Assembly: GCA_018433675.1 (NCBI GenBank) | Contig: JAHDQS010000028.1 | Span: 1 to 51,348, forward strand | Origin: Clostridia bacterium | GTDB lineage: Bacteria > Bacillota > Peptococcia > DRI-13 > SM3-B62 | DNA length: 51,348 nt | Reading direction: 5' to 3' | Shown here: positions 24,748 through 34,038 of the stretch, piece after piece | Layout of the letters: the number at the start of each line of letters is the position of its first letter | Numbering within the stretch: position 1 is the first letter of the stretch | Position numbers and translations under genes: made by a program | The notes under the pieces: model-generated | Told to the model about the DNA's origin: nothing | Database searches by the model: none | What the model saw: the letters and a program-made list of their open reading frames with translations, nothing else

Positions 24748-25644
24748 TTACAAGTAGTGAAATTCATGCTGCGTCTTCATTAGCTTTCTCGCTAAAATAG
24801 CAGCCAGCTTTTTCGCTATTTCTTCCTTACTCTTTTTTCCCTGCAGACACTCACATAACACCGGCCCAGCCAACCTAACCTCATCGTTTGGACCGGGAAG
24901 TGTAACAATTAATGAAGGTCCAATTTCCCCCACCCCTATTCTTACTCCGTCTTTAACATGTCTTCCCGTACCCTTCTTGAACTTTGCAATATATTCTGTG
25001 GCCGCCTGGGGATCGACCTTTAACAGTGCCTCAACGCTTTTATCCTTATCCTCCGCTCCAACTCCCCCCGTCGTTATTATCAGCCCAAACCCTCTGGACA
25101 AGGCATCGGACAACCGATAAACAGCTACATCTATATCATCCTCTATGACCGGTCCTATCGTAACCGTATAACCTTCCTTTTCAAAAATCTCTTTCAAATA
25201 AGGAGAATTCGTATCTTCTATCATTTTTTGCGTTAATTCAAATCCTGTAGGAAAAACAAGAACCCTTTTCGCAACATTCTCGCTAATGTCTTTCCCCATT
25301 TTAGCAATATTCGCGACCATTAACTCCGCATCTTCCTCTTGCAAACAAATCATCCCCAGGATGCCATCCGAATGTATATAAGTTTCTTTCGTAATATTCA
25401 CACCTTTTATAGAGGATAGCGCATTTAGAATGGCCGCTTCTTTCCCGATTATATTGTCCAGCGGTATATCGTTCTCCAGAATATCAAATGTAATGCTATG
25501 AGGCCTGACATCCACAACTAAAACATTTTCTTTCCTAAGCTGTAATACTGCGGCGAAGGATTCGGCCATTTGAGTAAGGTTCGCATTGTTCAGCTTTATC
25601 TTGTTTACCCATACCTCGGTTTTGTTTAATAGATTCAAGCCCAT
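24748..25644 (-). CDS. MoCF-biosynthesis-domain (MoaB/Mog/CinA-like) protein
   Basis: The C-terminal two thirds (from about residue 125) of this 298-residue protein form a MoaB/Mog-type domain: RVLVFPTGFEL, DDIDVAVYRLSDALSRGFGLIITTGGVGAEDKD and VTLPGPNDEV. The N-terminal 120 residues are unrecognised. The family binds molybdopterin or, in CinA, pyridine nucleotides. It starts 3 bp after the NadC-like gene, which suggests a joint function on a nucleotide-like cofactor, though this is inference. No molybdenum hydroxylase is encoded in the window. Confidence 0.75.
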   Translation of the reverse strand: MGLNLLNKTEVWVNKIKLNNANLTQMAESFAAVLQLRKENVLVVDVRPHSITFDILENDIPLDNIIGKEAAILNALSSIKGVNITKETYIHSDGILGMICLQEEDAELMVANIAKMGKDISENVAKRVLVFPTGFELTQKMIEDTNSPYLKEIFEKEGYTVTIGPVIEDDIDVAVYRLSDALSRGFGLIITTGGVGAEDKDKSVEALLKVDPQAATEYIAKFKKGTGRHVKDGVRIGVGEIGPSLIVTLPGPNDEVRLAGPVLCECLQGKKSKEEIAKKLAAILARKLMKTQHEFHYL

Positions 25645-25647
25645 ATC

Positions 25648-26451
25648 TTAACCTCTTTTCATTACATCAATTCTGATATCAAGCAATGGGGCATCAAGAA
25701 TATCTTTTCCGATGCAAAGGATATCAAGGTCTAACCCGATAAGATCCTTAATCTGATTTATGTTAACATTACCTGCAAATGCTATCTTTACTTGATCCCG
25801 AACCCCGCTTCTTCGAACTGTCGCCAAACACTTGTTTAGATCTTCCACATCCCCGGTATCGACCATTAAAAAGTGGGCCCCGTTTTCGATAGCTTGCAAT
25901 GTTTCATTTTCGATGCTATATTCCCTGCCTTTTAATTGTACTACTTTAACATAATCTTTATAATCTTTGACGGCACATAACGCCTCAGGGATGGACCCAA
26001 ACATTTTAATGTAATTCTTGTCCAAATAAATCATTGGTTTATCACTAATCCTGAAGGAAGCCCCTCCACAATCAACAGCTTTCCTAATCTCGTTCTTGAT
26101 CTGCGGAGGCATTTTTTTCCATGATCCGGTCACTATTTTTACCCTTCCGTCTGCAATTTCTACCGCTCTTTTTGCCGCCGTCGCTATTCCAGAATACTTT
26201 GCCAATGAGCCTATTATTTTTTCTTCAGCCAGAGCAATTTTCTTAGGCACTGTAACGATTTTACCAAGTATGTCTCCGGCTTGAATACGGTCACCATCTT
26301 TAAAACACAATTCTAAATCAATCCCAATTTCAGCCGCCTGTTTTCCGGCTTCTTCAACGCCCGCTAATATGCCATCTCTTTCCGAAATAAGCTCGGCTTC
26401 AAATGTCGTATTTATAATATTTTTGAATATTATATCTCTTATATCTTCCAT
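25648..26451 (-). CDS. NadC/ModD-like phosphoribosyltransferase-fold protein
   Basis: The 267-residue protein aligns along its length with quinolinate phosphoribosyltransferase: an N-terminal barrel-sandwich region (GDRIQAGDILGKIV), AEEKIIGSLAKYSGIAT, and a TIM barrel with VDCGGASFRIS, GSIPEAL and IAFAGNVN. The NadC substrate-binding signature TRKTTPGLR is replaced by GSWKKMPPQIK and CGGGxNHR by CGGASFR. It is therefore probably a paralogue with another substrate, as proposed for ModD. It is the first gene of the cluster, downstream of the palindrome 26519-26536. Confidence 0.75.
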   Translation of the reverse strand: MEDIRDIIFKNIINTTFEAELISERDGILAGVEEAGKQAAEIGIDLELCFKDGDRIQAGDILGKIVTVPKKIALAEEKIIGSLAKYSGIATAAKRAVEIADGRVKIVTGSWKKMPPQIKNEIRKAVDCGGASFRISDKPMIYLDKNYIKMFGSIPEALCAVKDYKDYVKVVQLKGREYSIENETLQAIENGAHFLMVDTGDVEDLNKCLATVRRSGVRDQVKIAFAGNVNINQIKDLIGLDLDILCIGKDILDAPLLDIRIDVMKRG

Positions 26452-26518
26452 GACTTCCTCCGTATAACGTTTATATATGTCAAGTTTGTTCGTTATTATC
26501 GCATATTGTTCTGGTTTG

Positions 26519-26536
26519 ATGGTATAATTTTACCAT
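26519..26536. promoter_or_regulatory. palindromic candidate operator upstream of the NadC-like operon
   Basis: ATGGTA-TAATTT-TACCAT is a perfect 6-bp inverted repeat about 70 bp upstream of the NadC-like start, in the gap after the IclR regulator gene. IclR-type regulators bind short palindromes in promoters, so it is a candidate site. Confidence 0.4.
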
Positions 26537-26579
26537 AGAAAATTATAGATATCAAGAAATTTTCGCTATACAATCAAAC

Positions 26580-26603
26580 GAGCCAGGAATATCATCCTAG
26601 CTC
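26580..26603 (-). terminator. hairpin terminator after the IclR gene
   Basis: On the minus strand GAGCTAGGA and TCCTGGCTC pair around a short loop with one G-T wobble, followed by GTTTGATTGT. It lies 7 bp beyond the IclR stop. The T-tract is weak. Confidence 0.5.
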
Positions 26604-26609
26604 ATATCG

Positions 26610-27392
26610 TCATTCATCATAACCCAATCTATTAGAGATTTTCTTTGCAGCCTCTTTGGTAAGTTCAGCTATTTTGCGTAACCTTTCATCAGTTATCCTC
26701 ATCGTTGGTCCGGAAATACTCAATGCCGCAATAACCTCTTTACGATAATTAAATATCGGGGCTGCTATACACCGTAAACCGATCTCAATCTCTTCATCAT
26801 CTAAACTATACCCATCTCTTCTTATCTCTTTGAGCTGTTGCTTTAGCTTTTCTATATCCGTAATCGTATTTTTTGTAAAACGTGCCAATTCATTTTTTAG
26901 TATCTTATTAACATCTTCTTCCGCAAGATGAGCCAAGATGACCTTGCCTACTCCGGTACAATGAAAGTTGACCCGGTTACCTACCTGCGAAATAATACTG
27001 ATAGCGCTGGGCCCTTCCACCTTTTCCACATAAACGGCTTCATGCTTATTCCTAATAACCAAATGCACTGTTTCTTTGGTTTTATCAACTAGTTCTTCAA
27101 GATAGGGTTTAGCTAGTACTCGCAGCTCTAAACTAGCCTCAAATATTTGTCCGAGCACAAATACCTTAAGTCCCAATCTATACTTGCCGTTTTCCGAATT
27201 TTGCTCCAGATATCCTCTGTTTTGCAAGGTTTGGATCAGCCCAAAACAGGTGCTTTTGTTTAAACCGGTTCTTTTGGATATCTCCGTTACTCCCAGTTCC
27301 TTTTCTTTCAAACTAAAGCCTTCCAATATTCTTAACGCCCTATCTACAGATTGAATAATATTTGCATTACCTGAATTAGTATTTAACTCCAT
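26610..27392 (-). CDS. IclR-family transcriptional regulator
   Basis: The 260-residue protein has an N-terminal winged helix (LGVTEISKRTGLNKSTCFGLIQTLQNRGYL) and a C-terminal IclR effector domain (GPSAISIISQVGNRVNFHCTGVGKVILAHL, GLRCIAAPIFNYRKEVIAALSISGPT). IclR proteins commonly control aromatic or hydroxy-acid catabolism. It sits between the aldolase/acetaldehyde dehydrogenase pair and the hydratase-containing operon, so it may regulate both halves of the lower pathway. Confidence 0.9.
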   Translation of the reverse strand: MELNTNSGNANIIQSVDRALRILEGFSLKEKELGVTEISKRTGLNKSTCFGLIQTLQNRGYLEQNSENGKYRLGLKVFVLGQIFEASLELRVLAKPYLEELVDKTKETVHLVIRNKHEAVYVEKVEGPSAISIISQVGNRVNFHCTGVGKVILAHLAEEDVNKILKNELARFTKNTITDIEKLKQQLKEIRRDGYSLDDEEIEIGLRCIAAPIFNYRKEVIAALSISGPTMRITDERLRKIAELTKEAAKKISNRLGYDE

Positions 27393-27495
27393 TTGATTGC
27401 CCCCTGCTATTTATATCACATTATTTTGCTAATTATATCATAAGCAAGCATAATGTGTCTTATCACAGAGAAAATCAGGAGAAAATATCAAGTTA

Positions 27496-28503
27496 TTATT
27501 GTTGTTTCTTTTTACTTAACTTATGTGCAACCTCAATAATCAAGTCTTCTTGACCGCCTACCGTCCTCATCTTGCCTAACTCGACCAAAACATCCCTGGG
27601 CTCAACGCCATACTTTTCGGCTGCGCGGTAGGTGTGCAAGAGAAAGCTTCCATAAACCCCGGCCCAACCCAAGGTCAGGGAAGCCGTGTCAACTGTCTGC
27701 GGTCGGTGCATTTTGGGTCCAACCACATCCTCGGCGGCATCCATGATTTTATACAAATCAACTCCGGTAGCAACCTTCATCTTGTCAAAGACCGCTATTA
27801 AAACCTCTGATTGTGCATTACCGGCCCCGGCCCCCAAGCCTCTTAAGGTACCGTCGATATAAGATGCTCCGGCTTCATAAGCCGCCACTGAATTGCCAAT
27901 AGCCAATCCCATATTGTTATGTCCGTGGAAACCGACCGGTATGCTTACAGCAGCTTTGACGGCAGAAATTCGCTCCTTCACCTGGCTTGGAACCATTGCC
28001 CCGGCTGAGTCGGTGACATATACAGCATCTGCACCATAGCTTTCAAATAACAATGCCTGTTCCACAACTTTTTCCGGCAAAACAGAATGAGACATCATTA
28101 AGAACCCAAAGGCTTCCATTCCGTTGTCCTTAGCCATTTTGATATGCTGTTCTCCTATATCTGCTTCCGTAACATGAGTAGCAATTCTGGCCACTTTTGC
28201 ATTATATTTCAGAGCCATTTCCATATCTAACCTCGTACCAATACCCGGCAATATCAAAATGTCCAGCTTGGCATTTTTGATTGCTGAAGAAACAGCCTTT
28301 AAATACTCCTCGTCAGTGTTTTTGGAGAAACCATACTGAAAAGAGGAACCGCCCAAGCCGTCGCCATGTCCTACCTCAATTATCTCTACGCCAGCTTCAT
28401 CCAAAGCATGAGCTATTGCCGCCATATCATCCGGTGTGAATTGATGGCTTACCGCATGCATGCCATCACGTAATGTGGTATCGATCATTCTAACATCGCG
28501 CAT
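27496..28503 (-). CDS. mhpE: 4-hydroxy-2-oxovalerate aldolase
   Basis: This 335-residue HMGL-like TIM-barrel enzyme cleaves 4-hydroxy-2-oxopentanoate to pyruvate and acetaldehyde. Visible catalytic elements are IDTTLRDGMH (Arg12, Asp13, His16) and the divalent-metal ligands GFHGHNN (His193, His195). The C-terminal communication domain expected for the DmpG/DmpF complex is present (MHRPQTVDTASLTLGWAGVYGSF). The dehydrogenase gene ends 29 bp upstream, so acetaldehyde is probably channelled. Length is normal for the family. Confidence 0.93.
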   Translation of the reverse strand: MRDVRMIDTTLRDGMHAVSHQFTPDDMAAIAHALDEAGVEIIEVGHGDGLGGSSFQYGFSKNTDEEYLKAVSSAIKNAKLDILILPGIGTRLDMEMALKYNAKVARIATHVTEADIGEQHIKMAKDNGMEAFGFLMMSHSVLPEKVVEQALLFESYGADAVYVTDSAGAMVPSQVKERISAVKAAVSIPVGFHGHNNMGLAIGNSVAAYEAGASYIDGTLRGLGAGAGNAQSEVLIAVFDKMKVATGVDLYKIMDAAEDVVGPKMHRPQTVDTASLTLGWAGVYGSFLLHTYRAAEKYGVEPRDVLVELGKMRTVGGQEDLIIEVAHKLSKKKQQ

Positions 28504-28532
28504 GTGTTTTCTCTCCTTTTTTCGTTTTTTTC

Positions 28533-29408
28533 TTAAGCCGTTTTCAGCAATTTGCCGGCTATTCTTTCAGCAATAGCTAACGCAGCTGCATTAATGATAT
28601 CTAGATTTCCGGAGTATTTTGGCAAGTGCAGACCCTCTCCTTCTACTTCTATCATGGTAGTAACCTTATTCCCGTCTATAATTGGGGCTAGCTTTAGTCT
28701 GTAGCCGGGGACATATTCCTTGATCTTTTCTACCATGTCCTCAACACTTTTGGTAATGGCTTCTAGATCCGGCTTCTCTACCCGGCAATAAATCGTATTC
28801 CTCATCATAATGGGAGGCTCGGCGGGATTAAGAATAATAATCGCCTTGCCTTTTTTTGCTCCTCCCACTTTTACCACCCCGTTGGCAGTCGTTTGGGTGA
28901 ATTCATCGATACTCTGTCTTGTACCCGGTCCCGCGCTACGGCTGGATATCGTTGCCACGATTTCAGCGTATTCTACCGGAGCAACGCTGCTTATGGCAGC
29001 AACAATAGGTATTGTCGCTTGTCCCCCGCAGGTTATAAGGTTGATATTCTCTGTGTCATAATTCCCCTGCATGTTTACCGCCGGAACTACATAAGGACCC
29101 ACTGCCGCAGGTGTTAAATCAATGGCGATCTTGCCATGTTTCTTTAATAACGGGGCATATTCTTTATGTGCCTTAGCATTAGTACAGTCAAACACTATTT
29201 TTATTTCATCATTTTTTAAAATGTCCTCTATCCCTTTTCCGGAAGTGTTAAATCCATGTTCCCGGGCTGTTGCCAAGCCCTTGGATGTTTCTCTGATACT
29301 TGCCAGGGTATCCAGCTCTATGTTTTCCCCCCGTTTCATTATCTTAAACATTAAATCTAAACCGATATTGCCCGGTCCGATAATTGCCGTTTTTATTTTT
29401 GTATGCAT
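28533..29408 (-). CDS. mhpF: acetaldehyde dehydrogenase (acetylating)
   Basis: The 291-residue protein has the NAD-binding [13 protein letters not shown] motif at the N terminus and catalytic Cys127 in [11 protein letters not shown], as in DmpF/MhpF. It converts acetaldehyde, NAD and CoA to acetyl-CoA, partnering the aldolase encoded just downstream. Upstream lies a 272-bp gap containing the element shared with the sigma-54 activator gene (29511-29586). Confidence 0.93.
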   Translation of the reverse strand: MHTKIKTAIIGPGNIGLDLMFKIMKRGENIELDTLASIRETSKGLATAREHGFNTSGKGIEDILKNDEIKIVFDCTNAKAHKEYAPLLKKHGKIAIDLTPAAVGPYVVPAVNMQGNYDTENINLITCGGQATIPIVAAISSVAPVEYAEIVATISSRSAGPGTRQSIDEFTQTTANGVVKVGGAKKGKAIIILNPAEPPIMMRNTIYCRVEKPDLEAITKSVEDMVEKIKEYVPGYRLKLAPIIDGNKVTTMIEVEGEGLHLPKYSGNLDIINAAALAIAERIAGKLLKTA

Positions 29409-29510
29409 TCTTGATAACCACCTTTCTCCAGCTTGCTAATACATGTTTATATTCTTTTTGCTACACTAAAGCTTTCTATATGATCCGATACCCTAACCTC
29501 CTTACCAAGC

Positions 29511-29586
29511 CGCCTTATGTTCCCTATTGTCGTACAACGTGCGCTTATTTCGTATTTTCTACATGACATATCGATTTTCCTGCTTA
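29511..29586 (-). repeat. conserved upstream element, copy 1
   Basis: About 75 bp upstream of the acetaldehyde dehydrogenase gene closely match 43407-43480 upstream of the sigma-54 activator gene. The core TTATTTCGTATTTTCTACAT is identical, followed by a gapped match ending in CCTGCT. Read on the minus strand both are AGCAGGA...ATGTAGAAAATACG, about 100-180 bp before the start codons. A shared promoter or regulator site is inferred. Confidence 0.75.
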
Positions 29587-29630
29587 AAAATAAAAAAAAC
29601 TTGATTTTATAAATTTTTTTTTAGTGCCAT

Positions 29631-29669
29631 AAAAAAATGACCATGCGGTTTCGAAAAACCACATAGTCA
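29631..29669 (-). terminator. rho-independent terminator of the crotonase-end operon
   Basis: On the minus strand TGACTATGTGGTTT and AAACCGCATGGTCA pair around TTCG with mismatches, followed by seven Ts. It lies 12 bp after the crotonase stop and ends the long nitroreductase-to-crotonase operon. Confidence 0.85.
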
Positions 29670-29680
29670 CCTGCTAAGTA

Positions 29681-30457
29681 TTAATAATCCTTAAACTGCG
29701 GAGGGCGTTTTTCCAAAAAAGCCTTCATCCCCTCCGAACGATCTTCTGAGTCGAAACAAATTCTAAAGAGTTCGGACTCCAAGGTATAGGATAAATCCGA
29801 CTCTGCCTCTAACCCTTTGTATACCGCTTTCTTCAGAACCTGAAGGGCTACCCGGCTCTTACCACATAGCTTGTTCCCGACATTCTTAGCAGTTTCCATC
29901 AATTCTTCAGCAGAAACAACCTGATTTATCAGACCAAATCCCAATGCGTCTTGTGCCCCTACGATCTCACCCGTTAGCAACAGTTCCAATGCCTTTGTCT
30001 TGCCGATTAGTCGCGGCAACCTTTGGGTTCCGCCAAATCCAGGTATAATACCGAGATTTATTTCGGGCTGTCCAAATTTTGCATTTTCTGAGGCAATCCT
30101 TAGATCGCAGGCTAAAGCAATCTCGCAGCCGCCTCCCAGCGCATAACCATTCACTGCGGCAATAACAGGTTGCGGCATTTCCTCTATCATCGAAAATATT
30201 TCTTGACCATAACGGGAATATTCGTATCCCTCATCGGCAGTCATAACGGACATGGCCTGTATATCCGCACCTATCACAAAAGATTTGCTACCGCTACCCG
30301 TAATGATAATAACCTTCACTGTTCGATCATTTCTTAATTCCATTAACATGGACTGCATTTTGGCAAGTACTTCTTTGTTGAGCGCATTTAATACTTCCGG
30401 TCTGTTGATGCTGACTATTCCAAGACTGCCTTCTTGCTTAAAAGTCACGACGCTCAT
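29681..30457 (-). CDS. enoyl-CoA hydratase (crotonase)
   Basis: The 258-residue protein has the crotonase oxyanion-hole segments FVIGADIQAM and AAVNGYALGGGCEIALACDLRIA, and the catalytic Glu in PEINLGIIPGFGGTQRLPRLIG. It hydrates crotonyl-CoA to 3-hydroxybutyryl-CoA. ATG at 30457 has GGGGG upstream; the GTG at 30472 is less likely. It is the last gene of operon II, completing conversion of 4-hydroxybutyryl-CoA to acetyl-CoA. Confidence 0.92.
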   Translation of the reverse strand: MSVVTFKQEGSLGIVSINRPEVLNALNKEVLAKMQSMLMELRNDRTVKVIIITGSGSKSFVIGADIQAMSVMTADEGYEYSRYGQEIFSMIEEMPQPVIAAVNGYALGGGCEIALACDLRIASENAKFGQPEINLGIIPGFGGTQRLPRLIGKTKALELLLTGEIVGAQDALGFGLINQVVSAEELMETAKNVGNKLCGKSRVALQVLKKAVYKGLEAESDLSYTLESELFRICFDSEDRSEGMKAFLEKRPPQFKDY

Positions 30458-30486
30458 TTTATCAACCCCCACAGCACAGATAGCGG

Positions 30487-31353
30487 TTATTTTTTATTTG
30501 TGTAAGTATAATAGCCCCGACCGGATTTCACTCCATAACACCCGCCGTCGACCATCCGTTTCAGTTCCGGACAAGGAAAGTATTTCGTTTCTCCGTAACC
30601 TTCATACATGACATTAAGAATGGACAAAACTGTATCCAGCCCGATGAAATCGGCCAATTGCAAAGGACCCATCGGATGTCCCATGGCCAGTTTCATACCC
30701 TTGTCGATGTCTTCAGCACAGGCCACTCCTTCCATATGGCAATAAAAAGCTTCATTCAACAATGGCATCAGCAGCCGGTTTAAGAGGAAGGCCGGATTAT
30801 CACCTACCGAGATGATCTCTTTTTTCATCTGCTCACCGACTTGCCTGACCAATTCCGTTGTTTCCTCACTGGTGCTTAATCCTCTTACGATTTCAACGAT
30901 TTTCATAACCGGAACGGGATTAAAAAAATGCATGCCGATAAAACGCTCTGGTCTGTCGGTTTGGGCTGCCAACCTGGTTATGGAGATGGAGGAAGTATTG
31001 GAGGCAAATATTACCTCCGGAGAACATATTTTTGATAGCTTTTGAAATAACTCTACTTTTACTTTTTCGTCTTCCGATACTGCCTCTATCACCAATTCTG
31101 ATTCTTTAGCTAGTTCCAAATCTATTACACAAACAATGTTATTTAAAGTATCTTGATACTGTTCTTCATTGATTCTCCCTTTTTCAAGAGCCCTCGCAAG
31201 ATTTTTCCGGATTGTTTCCATTCCCTTTTCCGTTCGTTCCAGTGATCTCCCCATCATAAAAACTCTAAACCCATTCTGGGCAGCCACCTGGACAATTCCG
31301 CTGGCCATTTGACCAACACCGATTACATAGATGCTGTTGATTTTTTTCCCCAT
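30487..31353 (-). CDS. hbd: 3-hydroxybutyryl-CoA dehydrogenase
   Basis: The 288-residue protein has a Rossmann motif IYVIGVGQMASGIVQVAA, catalytic His in GMHFFNPVPVMKIVEIV, and a C-terminal dimerisation domain with NRLLMPLLNEA. Length and motifs fit Hbd of butyrate-type clostridia. The first glycine motif reads GVGQMA instead of GAGTMG, a modest deviation. It oxidises 3-hydroxybutyryl-CoA to acetoacetyl-CoA. Confidence 0.92.
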   Translation of the reverse strand: MGKKINSIYVIGVGQMASGIVQVAAQNGFRVFMMGRSLERTEKGMETIRKNLARALEKGRINEEQYQDTLNNIVCVIDLELAKESELVIEAVSEDEKVKVELFQKLSKICSPEVIFASNTSSISITRLAAQTDRPERFIGMHFFNPVPVMKIVEIVRGLSTSEETTELVRQVGEQMKKEIISVGDNPAFLLNRLLMPLLNEAFYCHMEGVACAEDIDKGMKLAMGHPMGPLQLADFIGLDTVLSILNVMYEGYGETKYFPCPELKRMVDGGCYGVKSGRGYYTYTNKK

Positions 31354-31358
31354 TATAT

Positions 31359-32540
31359 TTATTTCCCCCTTTCAACCAATACGGCTGTTCCCTGTCCCCC
31401 TCCGATACATAGGGTGGCTAAGCCCTTCTTGGCTCCCCGTTTCTCCATTTCGTACAGGAGTGTTACCAAGATGCGCGCTCCGCTTGCTCCTATCGGGTGC
31501 CCTAAGGCAATTGCACCACCATTGACATTGACAATATCCATATTGAACCCTAAGTCTTTTGCCACAGCTAATGATTGAGCAGCAAAAGCTTCATTTGCTT
31601 CAATCAGTTCTACCTCGGACATTTGCCAGCCGGCTTTTTTCAGGACTTTTCTCGTGGCCTCAACCGGACCTATCCCCATTATTGCGGGATCCACCGCAGC
31701 AGAGGCTCCGGCCTTAAAGACTGCAAGGGGTTCTAAGCCCATTTCTTGAGCCTTTTCCCTCGAAGCAAGTACCAGTGCCGCCGCTCCGTCATTGATACCT
31801 GAAGCATTTCCTGCTGTAACTGTTCCGTCTTTTTTGAAAGCAGGCCTTAGCTTGGCCAAAGACTCAGCCGTAACTCCCGCCCGGGGAAATTCATCAGTGA
31901 CAAATTCTTTCACGCCACCTTTAACAGGTATCTGCACAGGCACAGTTTCTGCGGCAAACCGATTTTCTATGATGGCTTTTTCTGCTTTATTTTGGCTTTT
32001 GGCAGAAAAAGCATCTTGTTCTTCTCTGCTGATCTTCCATCTTTCTGCAATGTTTTCAGCCGTGATACCCATATGATAATTGTTCGTCGCGCACCACAGT
32101 CCATCATTAACCATAGTATCAACTACCTGCCCCGGTCCCATCCTGTATCCGAAACGAGCCTTAGGTAATGCATACGGTGCCATAGACATATTCTCCATCC
32201 CACCGGCCACGACGATATCCGCATCACCAAGGGCAATTTCTTGTGCCGCCAAGCATACTGCTTTCAGCCCGGAACCACAAACCTTATTTATCGTCATAGC
32301 AGGCACATTGTTAGGTATCCCGGCTTTCAAAGAAGCCTGCCGGGCCACATTCTGCCCCAATCCTCCCTGCAAGGCACAACCCATGATCACATCCTCGACC
32401 GCTTCCGGTTTGACCTTTGCTCTGGCCAAGGCCTCTTTAATGACGATGCTTCCCAATTCCAGCGATGGTATATCTTTTAAGTTCCCGCCAAAGGAACCGA
32501 TAGGCGTCCTTACCGCCCCAATTATCACTACTTCCCTCAT
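31359..32540 (-). CDS. acetyl-CoA C-acetyltransferase (thiolase)
   Basis: This 393-residue thiolase has nucleophile Cys88 in [11 protein letters not shown], the [11 protein letters not shown] His and the C-terminal CIGGGQG Cys. It cleaves acetoacetyl-CoA to two acetyl-CoA, or the reverse. It starts directly at the stop of the 4-hydroxybutyryl-CoA dehydratase gene and ends 5 bp before hbd. Confidence 0.95.
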   Translation of the reverse strand: MREVVIIGAVRTPIGSFGGNLKDIPSLELGSIVIKEALARAKVKPEAVEDVIMGCALQGGLGQNVARQASLKAGIPNNVPAMTINKVCGSGLKAVCLAAQEIALGDADIVVAGGMENMSMAPYALPKARFGYRMGPGQVVDTMVNDGLWCATNNYHMGITAENIAERWKISREEQDAFSAKSQNKAEKAIIENRFAAETVPVQIPVKGGVKEFVTDEFPRAGVTAESLAKLRPAFKKDGTVTAGNASGINDGAAALVLASREKAQEMGLEPLAVFKAGASAAVDPAIMGIGPVEATRKVLKKAGWQMSEVELIEANEAFAAQSLAVAKDLGFNMDIVNVNGGAIALGHPIGASGARILVTLLYEMEKRGAKKGLATLCIGGGQGTAVLVERGK

Positions 32541-33995
32541 TTATTTTTCCTCCGTATTTATGCCGGCAATTGATTTTGCCAGGTCTTTTTTCCAGGACAG
32601 ATTGGCCTGTCTGCCAATCATTACCCTTTGTGCTTGGGGAGAACCTGCACCATGCAACGATTCGGTACGGTACCCGACAGCCCCCGCACCCAATGTCATG
32701 TTCTCAATTAAACGCAAGACACGTAGCCTGTGCTCTGTCGGTACTTGGCTGACACCCCGGAGATATTTCTCAATCAGGGAACCTACCACCGGAGATTTCA
32801 TGTCCTTTTCCGAAGGCATGGTAACCATCAGTCCCCCTGCTAGATCCTCTGCCAAACGTGTAATTTCGTATGGGAAACGGGTCACGTTCTGTTTGCAAAC
32901 ATTGGCTAAAAGCATATCAATCAAGTATGTCCCCGAAGCGGTAGAACTTCCTTGGCAAGAGCAGGCAAGCCCACATGAGTAAATCGTCTCGTTGAGATGC
33001 GTCATTTCGGCCAATTTGTCTTTGATATGACTGGCTTTTTCAACCCCATTGTATTCTGCCGCCAAGGCAGCAGCACCGATCAATACATCCCCTACCCCGG
33101 ACTTACAGCCGCCATAACTCGAACGATGATAACCGGCAAACCTTTCCACCAGTATTCTGGAATATTCGTATTCTCTATACATGAAAACCCTTTCCCAGGG
33201 AACAAAGACATCTTCCATAACCACAAGGGCTTCCTGCCCACCAAAGTTGCAGTTTCCTACATCAATTTTTCCTCCTTCCAGCTTCCTGGTGTCACAGGAT
33301 TGACGGCCATAGATGTAAGTGATTCCTTCCGTATCGGCGGGAAGAGCGAAACAGACAGCATAGTCTTTATCTTCTTCAGACATGGCCACTGTAGGCAAAA
33401 TGAATATCTCATGCGAATTCAGAGCCCCTGTCTGATGGGCTTTGGCACCGCGCACAATGATACCGCCCTCCACTTCTTTCACAACATGGAGATACATATC
33501 AGGATCAGACTGTTTCGATGGTTTCAAACCACGGTCTCCCTTAGGATCCGTCATAGCCCCGTCAACAACAAGGTCTTCGTCTTGCACATACTGCAAGTAT
33601 TGGCGAAACCTTTTATGATAATCTGTGCCTTTTTCACGATCTATTTCATATGTTGTAATGTCGACAGCATTAAAGGTATCCATGCCTACACAGCGCTGAA
33701 AACAAGTAGCTGTTTTTTGCCCCAAAAGCCTCAGCATTTTTACTTTCTTCAGTAAATCCTCGGTGCTTTGGTGCAGATGGGTAAAACGGTTGATTCTTTT
33801 CCCTGTTAAATTGGAGATAGCAGTCATTAAATCCTTATACTCAGGGTCCTGCGCTAATTCATAAGTCATGGCTACCGCATTCAAAGACGGCCTAACAATC
33901 GGATTGTCAACGATATTTTCTATTTGTTCGCCGAACATGTAGAGCTTGAACTTCATTTTTCTTATTGAATCAATGTATTGCTCTTTTGTCTTCAT
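32541..33995 (-). CDS. abfD: 4-hydroxybutyryl-CoA dehydratase / vinylacetyl-CoA isomerase
   Basis: This 484-residue protein of the 4-hydroxyphenylacetate-hydroxylase-like flavoprotein family keeps the four ligands of the unusual [4Fe-4S] cluster of AbfD: Cys98 and Cys102 (TCFQRC), His290 and Cys297 (HRSSYGGC). These match Clostridium aminobutyricum Cys99, Cys103, His292 and Cys299. This separates it from oxygen-dependent hydroxylases. The enzyme dehydrates 4-hydroxybutyryl-CoA to crotonyl-CoA via a ketyl radical and is oxygen-sensitive. Downstream thiolase, hbd and crotonase handle its product. A relaxed substrate range is possible in this operon. Confidence 0.9.
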   Translation of the reverse strand: MKTKEQYIDSIRKMKFKLYMFGEQIENIVDNPIVRPSLNAVAMTYELAQDPEYKDLMTAISNLTGKRINRFTHLHQSTEDLLKKVKMLRLLGQKTATCFQRCVGMDTFNAVDITTYEIDREKGTDYHKRFRQYLQYVQDEDLVVDGAMTDPKGDRGLKPSKQSDPDMYLHVVKEVEGGIIVRGAKAHQTGALNSHEIFILPTVAMSEEDKDYAVCFALPADTEGITYIYGRQSCDTRKLEGGKIDVGNCNFGGQEALVVMEDVFVPWERVFMYREYEYSRILVERFAGYHRSSYGGCKSGVGDVLIGAAALAAEYNGVEKASHIKDKLAEMTHLNETIYSCGLACSCQGSSTASGTYLIDMLLANVCKQNVTRFPYEITRLAEDLAGGLMVTMPSEKDMKSPVVGSLIEKYLRGVSQVPTEHRLRVLRLIENMTLGAGAVGYRTESLHGAGSPQAQRVMIGRQANLSWKKDLAKSIAGINTEEK

Positions 33996-34038
33996 TACAA
34001 CACAACCCCCTCATCACTCGGTTATTTATTTCACAGTC

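Noticed and set aside
32080-32982. 300-codon open frame on the + strand opposite the thiolase and dehydratase genes
   Set aside because: It is antisense to two clearly conserved enzymes, has no ribosome site and reads as low-complexity shadow sequence.
32997-33755. 252-codon + strand frame opposite 4-hydroxybutyryl-CoA dehydratase
   Set aside because: The minus-strand gene keeps all cluster ligands, so this is a shadow of its codon usage.
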